This document shows, piece by piece, positions 54,997 through 64,000 of a DNA stretch of 64,000 bases. Position numbers and translations under genes: made by a program. Position 1 is the first letter of the stretch; each line of letters starts with the position of its first letter. The notes beneath the pieces were generated by a model. The model ran no database searches and had not been told where the DNA came from. It saw nothing but the letters and a program-made list of their open reading frames with translations. The stretch comes from Cyathus striatus (taxonomy: Eukaryota; Basidiomycota; Agaricomycetes; Agaricales; Nidulariaceae), in NCBI GenBank assembly GCA_025738555.1, contig JAOVFP010000020.1:1922001-1986000 (forward strand). The letters run 5' to 3'.

Positions 54997-56384
54997 TGGA
55001 GAGTAAGAAAGATAGAAGCTGTTGAGCTGTTCATGGTATATATAGCCCGGCCTGATATAAGCTTAGGTTGTGATAGACGCCAGCTGCGGTTGAATTGGAC
55101 AAGTCACGATTGCAGGTTGGAACGATGATAAGCTTAAGTTAACAATCTTGCAAAAAGTTTACATGATTGCTATACATCGCCATAATTGGTTCGAACAGCG
55201 TCTTCAGCATTAGCTCAACTACCGCTCGAGCCTCTAGGGCAACACTCCCTCGCATGAGAAACTAACGAATGTAAATATGCACTACATGAATAAATAACTT
55301 CAATGGTCGATGAATCGATGAAGCTTGAAGAGAAAAAATATGGCTCTACATTCCGATGAATCCCATCTAGTATGATTCAAATTGGCAAGTTTGTCTCCAA
55401 CTCAGCCAAGATAACCTTTTCAACTTCACCTTATCGGTTTATGATAAAGGATCTACTTATAACTTGATATAGATACGTCAGTTGTCCGGGGGGACCATAC
55501 TACATCTGCCATCAATTTTAAAAATTATCTATCAGCTTGAATTTTGCTTTTAGTTACAGAATGATATGCCGGGTCTGTATTGGGTCAGTAGCAACTTTAC
55601 CAATTGTTAATATATCAATAATAGGTTTTTCACAAGCGACATTCAAATATGGCTTTCCTTTTCGAAGAATGAATTCAAGCAGAAACGCAACGCCGTCACA
55701 TTGTCGGAGAGAAGAAGAAAATATTTATCAAATAGCTTTTACAGAGAAAGCCGCAATAATTGAACCACGTTATAATATCACTTAAAATCTCTTTATTATT
55801 GTATTTGAAAGTCGTACTTATCGATATACATATCGCATATCATATGTTCCGGTAGGCCATTCAGTTGTATGAAAAGTGAAAAGATAAATATATGTATGAA
55901 TAGGCTAGTCGACAGTGGGGAAGAGGAAATTTTAATTTTAAAAATTTGTCAACAGTTCAATGTTGAGGGAGTTACAAGGTTGAAATGGGCAAGTTTGTCT
56001 CCAACTCAGCCAGGCGACCTTTTCAGCCTGACTATATCGGTTTATAATAGCGTTGCAGTGCAACTTAAACTTGAATATGGTTGTAATTTCAAAAGTGACG
56101 AGAACTGGACGAACATTGGTGCATATGTATATAAGTTACAGTTACTAGATTGCAAGTTGGAGCGATGCTACCCCAAAACAAATATGTTGTCTTGCAAAAA
56201 AAGTACTCTATATGCGATTTTGTACATAATCGGGAGTGACCGCTCGGGATCGAACGAAGTCTTCAGCTTGATCTCAGCTGCCGTTCGAGCTTCTACGACA
56301 ACACTCCCTCGCATGAGAAAGCGACAAAGATAATTATGTATGAATAATTTAGTCGAAGGAAGAGGAAAAATAAACAACACCCCA
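54997..56384. repeat. Intergenic with rearranged duplicate segments
   Basis: About 55085-55330 resembles 56140-56360 (shared CAACACTCCCTCGCATGAGAAA; GATTGCA-GTTGGA-CGATG), and 55382-55450 resembles 55985-56055 (GCAAGTTTGTCTCCAACTCA). So a unit of some hundreds of bp is present twice in diverged form. A 154-codon plus-strand frame at 55869-56333 crosses these repeats but looks like chance. Confidence 0.6.
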
Positions 56385-57040
56385 CTACATAACGGCCTGA
56401 GATGATACTCGACCCATAAACAACAACGCAACGACATGTGACAGAAACATACACTTAAAACACTGAACCCACGCGCCTAAAACCATGGCTTCAGTCGTAA
56501 TTTCATCCAGAGGTTGTAGCCGACGGAACAAAAACAACCGCAACGTGCGAGGACTAGAACTGTATCGAGCCGGAGCGACATCAAGTTTTCCGGTAATACG
56601 ACTGGTTTCAGAGTAAGGTATATCGATCGAACCAATGAGTTTTGGAAGATGCTTAACCATATTTCTGTTTGACTGATTCGAGACGTTGACTGCATGTTCG
56701 ATGATTATCGATTCGCTGTGAAGGGTTGCATCCAGCCAGCAGGCTTTGATGACTAAATTTGTCCCTCTAAAGATATTGAGGAATTGTGCGACTTCGAGAT
56801 GCTTTGTGCACTTATGATACGTGTAGCGCGGCCTTTCAAAACTAGATGATCTAGAGGCAGACGACAAGACGAAGGGTTTGTAATGCGGACCCACACATCG
56901 CTGCCAAAGTTTACATCAATCGAAACCTCTGAAGGACCCGGTTGAATGAATATGGAAGGTAGCGCAAGAGACGGTTCAATGCCCCAATTTGCCAATGTGA
57001 AACGCTGAAATGCAACCAATAATGCGAGAAAGTAATGCAT
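56385..57040 (-). pseudogene. Frame-broken gene of unknown family
   Basis: Two overlapping frames: 57040-56753 begins MHYFLALLVAFQRFTLANWG (signal-like) and runs through VSIDVNFGSDVWVRITNPS; 56894-56385 continues in another frame with GSIDIPYSETSRITGKLDVA. Each part looks protein-like but I found no intron that joins them cleanly. A SSVWVKWQ motif at 58183-57956 resembles the GSDVWVRIT motif here, suggesting neighbouring relatives. Confidence 0.35.
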
Positions 57041-57273
57041 GTCTTTAACGAAATTAAGTGCTGAGGTTTGAATTGCATTTTGGCGGTCGTGCCACCATAT
57101 CTAGACGAGGTCATCTAAGTATTGCAGGATGAGAGAATATAATTTCTATATGATTGGAACTTACCTGCAATGAAAAGGTTGGTAGAGTGCAATGTATAAA
57201 TGCCACGACAAAGCATTTCACAGCCGTGTGAGTTAACTGCTCACTAGCAGACATCCTCCTTTACAACGAAACA

Positions 57274-57621
57274 TCAGGAAGTGCATAATACTCCTTCATG
57301 GTCTTTGCATTTTCCAGATCGTAGTACGTACGGAAAAGTAGGACCACCAAAATTTTTCTCCGAATCAGCCATAATGTTGATTTCCCAAGTAGACAAAACG
57401 TCAGTCCAGTCGAGTGTAATTTCGAGTTCTTTATTGGTATGGTTTTTCGAGTGTTTAAGTTTGGCTTCGTATAGTTTGGCATCGAGGAGTCGATGGGTGA
57501 ATAATGTCATGCTTGGTGAGCATGACATCCTGCCGCGTACATAGGTGTGTGTGTGAGGAAGTTGGGGTTGTTCACGTGTAGAACTAGATCGGAGTATCGG
57601 AGAGCCCTCTGAGCGTAGCAA
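57274..57621 (-). pseudogene. Unknown open frame, probably a broken relative
   Basis: Contains KNHTNKELEITLDWTDVL and a second frame ending ENAKTMKEYYALPDVSL that overlaps it; one base at the TTTTCC run near 57340 separates the two. ELEITLDW here echoes VLEITMDLYN in the next gene. No family recognised. Confidence 0.3.
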
Positions 57622-57971
57622 ACTTTTCTTCGTGTAACGCTGAAAAGGCTTCGTTTATGCACTCCTTGAAATCGTTGTATCCTTCGGTTTCATACTGTTT
57701 CTCTCTGCAACTGCCCAAGGTCAGCTGTATGTTCCTAAGGGCGTACTATGAAAATCACTTACTATTGCTTAAGATAGTTCCGTGCTTCGTTGAATTTGGG
57801 GCTGTTGTATAAATCCATGGTAATTTCGAGGACGTCGTCGTGCATGATTTCTGGATTTGGGGCTGTATTGATAGTACAGGTGATGAGCATGGACTTCAGA
57901 AAGTTTTTGAAGAGTACTTTGGTCCGTCAACCACGGTGTTCACTGGTGCCGTTTCTTACGATCGTTGCCAT
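57584..57971 (-). pseudogene. Two-exon gene of unknown function with one internal TGA
   Basis: Exons 57971-57763 and 57710-57584 around a 52-nt intron (GTAAGT to GGGCAG) give 112 codons in frame. Codon 15 is TGA, in a context where CGA would read on (HRG then RTKVLF). Starting at the later ATG (57890) gives an uninterrupted 84-residue protein (MLITCTINTAPNPEI...). No family recognised. Charged and helical toward the C-terminus (NEARNYLKQY, FKECINEAFSALHEEK). Confidence 0.4.
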
Positions 57972-58183
57972 TTTACCCACACTGATGAAGTAACATTAGT
58001 GTCTTGTACAATAAAACAGAGTGATGGGCACATACAGAGCTTAGAGGGTTGATGTATTGAGTGGCAACTTAAGGGAGTTGAAATGTGAACGGTGGGAGAA
58101 AAGGAATGAGAGACAACGCGATGCTTTGTGGATTTCACCATACTTATACTAATACCATATTCTGAGCGTCCATATGTAGACAA

Positions 58184-58554
58184 TGACCTCTATGTCTGAA
58201 CCTAATAGCTCAAATTTAAACGACCATGCTTACTGAAAATGTGCATTCGCTCCATTGTCTGCGAAAGCAATGGAATCATTGCACAAACAAGATCTTTAAT
58301 TTGGGGTAATCAGTGTGCGCGTTGTTGCCATTGTATTGGATGTGCTGTGTATTATGGATCGAATGGGGCCTCTTTGTTTTATGAATAATAGGATGACAGC
58401 ACTCTCGAGGGATTCGTGGTAGATGCAACTGTGGAGCATCGCGATCAATGTTAGATCAAAATGTCAAGCAAGTTGAAACGTTGCAACCATGCATGCATTG
58501 CATGTATTTGTCTGTATTACATCATACATGCGCCATTCGGCCTATCGCAGCAAC
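58184..58554. other. Intergenic, nothing recognised
   Basis: Flank of the TIR element; no frames of interest. Confidence 0.5.
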
Positions 58555-58556
58555 TA

Positions 58557-60521
58557 TGGAGCGGTTCACCTAAACACCGCTACTTTTGTACAAGATAAAT
58601 TACTCACTCATATTTTAACCTACTCTTTATTTGTCTTACAGAAATGTTTGTATTGAGGATATGAATAAAACTGTAAGACAGATTTTTCTGAAAGTCAAAA
58701 CTACGCGAGATATTTTTCTTTGTTTGAAAGATTTTGGCCACCTTATGTAATAAATACCTAATTAGGGAATTATATTATGTAATATATCAAATGCACGGGC
58801 CATTCTTGGGCCATTCCAATGCCAATCTCCAAGCTTGTCACCAATTCCTCCCCTTCAAGCTCACTGAACTCATCATCACAATTTGTTACAGAACTTGAAA
58901 TTCCTGCGCTATCCTTCCTTTAAATTGATTTTTATTTACTTGTAGGACTCAAAAATACCAAGCTCAACCCAACTTGGTTTTTCAAAGTGATTACCTTCGC
59001 TATTTACAGAGAGAAGTTGGAACAAATTGAATAAAGTAGTGATGGTCTTCTTTCTAGTTCTCAGGACAATTTATATTTATTTGAATTTGTGAACTCTTTA
59101 CTATGCTGAGTGTTCCGCTTGGTATGCTAATGGAATTGATTCTGGTTGCTGGTGTCAGGAAAACTAAGTTTTCCCCGCAACGAATTATGTGACATTGAAA
59201 TGCCTTAATGCAAAGGCCTGAACGTAATGTGTATAAACGAGGACGAAACCACGCAAACCATCTTAATATGTGGCTGGTGGTATTGCAATAAATGTATTTG
59301 TGCTAATGAATCTCAACGCTCCATACCGAGTCTTGTAATTTTAAACATACCACCTAATACGTTTTAAGCAATCTAACAATTTCTGGAAAAAAAAAACATT
59401 AAATCAAGATCTCTTTGAATACTAATTACTGCAAGGGAATCTTGATAAATCGCTATATATTCTGTTCCAATGCGTACATGACCAGTAATTTACAGTACTT
59501 ACGCTAAGTATTATGCACCGATATATATACTTAAAGTACTAGGAAACAGTTAGTGGCACGGCATAGTAAAGAAAATATCACTTACTGGTTCATGCCGCTT
59601 ACCTTTATCTAAAATGTGACTTCAACACATTTCTTAAGCCACGCCGTTGGCAAACTCATCGCCCTTTTATACATACAGGACACCAGTCTTAGTCAGCATC
59701 CACCGGATCCTGCGCTGTCTCGGCAGATGTTCGCGTTCAGTTCCAGAACCAAGCTCAAGCTTCATCCCGACTACCCTGGACTTGGCCTATGTTGGTCTAT
59801 GATAGTTTGCGCCACAGACCAGTGCACCTAGACCTGCCCCACCCTCAGCGTGATATCTCTTAAGTCTAGTAACTCTCCCTGTCGAAGTAACCAACAAAAA
59901 ATTAATGCACAATGGTTGCTCTTTGCGGAAAACATATTATATATTATTATATAGAGAATACGATCTTGAAGCTTAGGTTGTTAAATTAATTTTACCCATC
60001 TTGCAGTATGTTGCCAATATTGTATCTACATTGATATATACCCTTAATATTATTGTTGCCTTAAGAAGCATTGTGTTACATCGGTAGTAACAAAAGGCCA
60101 TCTATAACAGTCCTAAATTTGCAATTCATTGTAGAGTCTTTATAATATGTACACAAGTGTATTATGATTACATTGCGATGTGGTTAAATACTTAATACAT
60201 TGCAATGAAATTAGGACTTTCGTGACAGGTTGCTTCCAGTGTTGGAAGCTTATGCCATCGCGCGGTAGCTTTATCAGCCATCACTGACTGTGTGCCTATG
60301 ATAGTTTCTCAAGCTGTTCTTCTTATATCGACCCATGGTATGTGTACATATATAGGAATTAGGAGTAACAGCAAAAACCTCTTTGCCTGTACTATGTATG
60401 TAGTAATATTTGCATGTTACAAGCATAGCGTCAGTGCGCCTTGCGGGCGCTTAAATTAATGTCGCTCAGACAGTAAATTGGCCGCTATACAAAAGTAGCG
60501 GTGTTTAGGTGAACCGCTCCA
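58557..60521. mobile_element. TIR element, 1,965 bp, perfect 34-bp ends, non-autonomous
   Basis: Both ends begin TGGAGCGGTTCACCTAAACA when read inward and are identical for 34 bases. TA flanks both sides (58555-58556, 60522-60523), fitting a TA target duplication and a Tc1/mariner-type mechanism. The interior is AT-rich and has no frame longer than 71 codons, hence no transposase. Identical ends in otherwise unconstrained DNA suggest fairly recent movement by a transposase supplied elsewhere. Confidence 0.85.
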
Positions 60522-60685
60522 TACATCAACTACCAACTTGAAACTACGATTCAAAAACTCAACAAAAAGCACTTGGGCCACGCAACAAAACTTCCAAGAA
60601 AACAAATTCCATAAACTAAAAGTACATCATTTCAAATCCCGTTTTGCAGCACCATCCCAAGTCCGATCCAGCCCATTCCTAAAAC

Positions 60686-62695
60686 TCATTCTGCTTCAAA
60701 TTCATCATCCACATTCACATCCTCCCGCTCATCCCTCCTAACCCGCTGACAAAGCTCAACAATGTCCCAGATATTGTCCCAAAACCGGCTATCGAACCCA
60801 CACATCCACCTCTCAGATACATTGGGAAAGAGATAATCCAGATGTCTTGCAAGGCGCAGCTTTTCCATTAAGCCCATCGCACTCGCACTCCTGCTACCAA
60901 CTGTAATCTTCTTGAGGATGCGATTGCGCTTCAGCGCGCTCAAGTCAGGGTATACATCTGTGGGAGGGACAGTAATGTCGAGCGTAAGTTCCAAAGTCTC
61001 CAACAGAGGACAAGAGGCGACGATAGCATTGAGGTTCGCAAGCGGAATGGGACAGCTGTCCGGTCCCGGTGGTATCTTCAGGGCCTTAAGCTTATCGAGC
61101 CGGGATAGCAACAGCTCCAGATCCTCCGCGGAAGCAAAATCCCAGTGTACAATTTCCAAGTACTCAAGAGAGCGTAACTGGGAAAAAAAGGCCCGTATCT
61201 CAGGAGAGAGGGCAGGAAGCTTCACTGGGGTTGTTATTGATAATGTGAGAGATCGTAATTTAGGCCAACGTTGTACGACGAGCTCTGCGATTTCCTTCAG
61301 GTAGTCCGATTCGAAGGTTACACTCTCCGGACTGAGAGACGAGTGTGGCCGCTCGAGCTTTTGTTTCATCTCTTCTACACAGTTCAAGTCATCACCCTCA
61401 TCTTTGATTCCGCATTGCGAAGTTGCAAGGGAAACCTTCTCCCTGTTATTGTCCTTCACCGCTTTAGCGTCTCCGAATAACCGTGCCGATACCTTCTTCA
61501 GCCTTTTCACCGCTTTGTCGTACTCGCGCTGTTCAGCATCTTGTAGCCTCTTCAGATGTTCCCTATCCAGGTATTGACTCTGATAGAATATCGGGGCGAT
61601 ATCAAGGGTTTTCAATGAAGTAGAGGCAACATTCCGCAACAGGTCCGTTATAAGCCTAAACGGTGCACTAATCCGCAAAAGCTGCAGCGCCGCAAAGCCA
61701 GGACTCGCTTTCTCCAATGGGACATACTGTGACTTTGCCGGGAGACCACCTCCTTGAACGTCCGAATCCAAGCGAACGACGAGCTCAGTGAGATACTGCA
61801 GCTGACTGATCCCCTGAAGAACAGTGTAATCCTCAATATCGACCACCCGATCCAGGACGAGCTTATGCAGAATCTTCAGCTCCCTAATCTTTGATAGACT
61901 AGAAACGGGGATACGCTGTGGACCGCGGAGCGTGAGGCTTTCTAGGCCGGGAGATTCGGAGTACAAAGAGGTGAGGAAGGAGTGTAGATGTGGGCTGTCT
62001 GGCAGATTCACGAGCTCCACGGAGGTGAGTGAGGGTGTGTGGAAAAGCGTGAGGATGGTTTGAAGATCTGGTGTTGTGTGGGTTACGTCTAGACGTTCGA
62101 GGGAGGGGAGAAGAGAGGTGCGTTGGTGCGTTAAAAGGCGGAGGAAGACTGATGAGGAGATGAAGGGGGGCTGGGGTTGGGCTGTGGATTGAGCAGCATT
62201 ACAGGGGTCAAGCGGTGTGTTACTGCATGAAATGACGTGGTATGCCAGAGGAGGATGATCTACAAATTCTTTTACATGTTTGGCATGTTCTTGAAAAGAA
62301 TGAATATCGTCGTCTGTAATTGGGCCACTTAGGATCTAAGAGATACTTCAGCGCAAGTTCTGAAATACCAGGAAAAGACGCGTACATAGTGTCCATTCAC
62401 TTCAGTGAAAGCAGATAAAAGCTGGAGAAGGGGCAAGAATGATGAGAGCGTACGCCATTTTGCTTCGTCGACCACTATTGCTGGTTGAGATACGCGGGGA
62501 GCAGGTGCAAGGTCCTAGAGAAGGAGTCATGTAAATGCATAGCAGAAAACGAGCACGACGAACCTGAGACTTGCTATCTGGCTCGCCATCACCCTCGCGG
62601 TGACTGATATAAACGCTATCCCCGAACATACTTTCCAGGCTGGAGAAGGATACACTGCGTGGTCGAACTGGAGGGACGTTACCGGTCCAATCCAT
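60686..62695 (-). CDS. LRR protein of the same family as 52137-54996, 636 aa
   Basis: Exons 62695-62564, 62514-62386 and 62335-60686; 1,911 nt in frame. The start region (KWRTLSSFLPLLQLL, ILSGPITDDDI) lines up with KWHTLSSLLPLFQLL and VLSGPIAHADI of the other gene, and the LRR blocks follow (LESLTLRGPQRI, LKILHKLVLDRVVDI, LRSLTLSITT, LETLELTLDI). It ends in an acidic tail. In place of the Ser/Arg-rich insert is a short charged helix (DREHLKRLQDAEQREYDKAV). Likely a protein-interaction scaffold related to Agaricomycete F-box/LRR proteins; no F-box could be identified. Gene is intact. Confidence 0.82.
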
Positions 62696-63843
62696 GGTGG
62701 TCAGAGACAGAAGAGGGCGATGGTGTTATATAGCCGTCTTGCATAATCTTAAAGTTAAAGTGACAGAGTTTGAACGAGAACATTTCGAGGACAATGGCGA
62801 GCTTGCTTCAGGCTTCAGCGCGTGCCATGGTAACCTTTAGGCTTTGTGTAGAATACAATAGCAAATTCCTATTGCATTAAGTCCGCAAGTTAAACAGAAA
62901 TATAGATCCCATTTCCGAGTAGTTGTAGGGAGGTAAGCAGGAAAAGAGATGGTCAAAAGAAAGTGTGCAAGACTGCTTAAGCTTAAGATAGGTTCAAGAG
63001 TCGAGGGAGTTCAGGTTGCAATAGGCCGACGTCGACGCCCGTGTTTCAGTTGTATTTGTTAGTGTTATTTTTTAAAGCTTTTAAGGTCATGTGATGAATT
63101 GTAGTCTTCAAAATTGAGACTCAGATGTTCAGTTGTCCGATAGTAACTCAAACGTGCGTCTTCCTCTCTCCGGGTTTCAAAATAATACGACCGAGGCGTT
63201 TATTCTATATTCTAATTCTAAATCACCTAAAGGTTACTTGCGTTCCGGCTCTGCTGACAACCATCGAAGGCCCCAGGAGTCAGGAGTGCAGAGAAGCTCA
63301 AACTTTGTTTCAACGAGTTCTCCAACTTCTGAAACCTTCCAGGCTTCTACTACATTACTTATCAGTTCTTCAGCCCGGTGAACTGGGTAATTTTACAATT
63401 CGTTCTTGTGGGTTTTAAATAAATCTTCTGTTTAGACATTCTTTTCAGCTTTCCCTCCCACCCTGGCAAGTTTGGCCCACGCACTTTCTATTCAAGTTAC
63501 AATTGTCATTGCGCGCAACTTAATGCCTGGCATACGAGAAGCATCGATGAAACGACTTGGAAACAAGATTGAACAAGATCCCCTTCAAAAAGGTTGATAC
63601 AGGACCTACCATTCACGCCAATTTTGAATGTCAACAGGGTCGAGTAATTCAATTATCATCCAGCGCTTATACGAAGTACGTTATTAGACATTATCTCCTT
63701 ATATATCCTCGTCTTACGGCTTTTCACATCGCCCGTTGTGCAGCGCGTAGGAAGTGTGTCCCTGGAGGTCCCTAGCTGTCCTCCAGTCATGTCACCAGTT
63801 CACCGGCAAATAAGTACAGCTAGCTACGGCATGTAAAAGCATG
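62696..63843. other. Intergenic, no gene recognised
   Basis: Upstream region of the LRR gene. Frames at 63125-63418 and 63557-63775 have no recognisable content. Confidence 0.5.
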
Positions 63844-64000
63844 TACAGTCGAACTTGTCCTAACTCATAACCGCAACAAGTCATAACCTGTACAAACTCA
63901 TAAGATTTCGAGTCCACCAAATCGGTGGGCGGGAGGATTTGTCAAAAATGTCATAATCCTGTGAAACGCGATAACTCATAGGTTTAGTGCGGTTCCAAAA
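63844..64000. mobile_element. End of a pogo-like element, runs off the window
   Basis: Begins TACAGTCGAACTTGTCCTAA and continues with CATAAGATTT, then GTCCACCAAATCGGTGG and CATAATCCTGTGAAAC. The inverse of 40180-40303 shows the same order of motifs, so this is another member of the family nested at 39474-40303. CpG sites are kept here and lost there. Confidence 0.75.

Noticed and set aside
55869..56333. 154-codon plus-strand frame
   Set aside because: Runs across diverged duplicate segments, and the other copy of the same DNA does not keep the frame.
1..64000. CRISPR arrays, bacterial operons or recent bacterial gene transfer
   Set aside because: No spaced short repeats of that kind; every supported protein gene but the Pol III RNA gene has, or can have, spliceosomal introns.

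Overview
This window reads as nuclear DNA of a mushroom-forming basidiomycete (Agaricomycete). The real genes carry many short introns, mostly 44 to 61 nt, and their exons join in frame only when these are removed. The protein set fits too: a P-loop STAND/NLR-like protein with TPRs, expanded F-box and LRR families, a transcription factor with a C-terminal Zn2Cys6 cluster, and a Ty3/gypsy element of basidiomycete type. There is no operon-like organisation. All gene models below were spliced by eye; most close exactly in frame from ATG to stop.

Layout. 1.5-3.0 kb: UbiA-type membrane prenyltransferase (+). 4.4-8.5 kb: long FHA-domain protein rich in CDK-type sites and AT-hook-like motifs (-). 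9.1-12.1 kb: two tandem F-box genes (-). 16.2 kb: U6 snRNA (+). 16.5-20.0 kb: STAND/NLR-like ATPase with TPR region (-). 23.0-27.5 kb: PI-specific phospholipase C (+) with an unusual 1.1 kb last intron. 30.3-31.8 kb: Zn2Cys6 regulator (+). 34.2-35.4 kb: a third F-box gene (-). 37.6-38.5 kb: a degenerate kinase-like gene (-). 41.1-41.5 kb: a three-exon gene for a 98-residue secreted protein (-). 52.1-55.0 kb and 60.7-62.7 kb: two related LRR genes (-).

The segment from about 31.7 to 55.1 kb is the most dynamic. A block holding the 3' end of the Zn2Cys6 gene, an F-box gene and an LRR gene exists twice (31.76-37.05 and 41.84-55.09 kb), and each copy has lost what the other keeps. Mobile DNA fills the area: a hAT relic with a perfect 8-bp target duplication, a 2.0 kb TIR element sitting in a 63-bp tandem repeat and itself invaded by a pogo-like relic, and a complete 8.57 kb Ty3/gypsy element with 771-bp LTRs inside the second F-box copy. 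CpG has decayed to TpG/CpA over much of this DNA, with a visible fall-off inside the right-hand LTR. The gypsy element carries an apparently spliced gene on the strand opposite to pol, between integrase and the 3' LTR; this is the most unusual item here. Further right there is a 1,965-bp element with perfect 34-bp terminal inverted repeats, and a second pogo-like end runs off the window.

Long stretches (12.1-16.2, 20.0-23.0, 27.5-30.3 kb) show no gene I can support.
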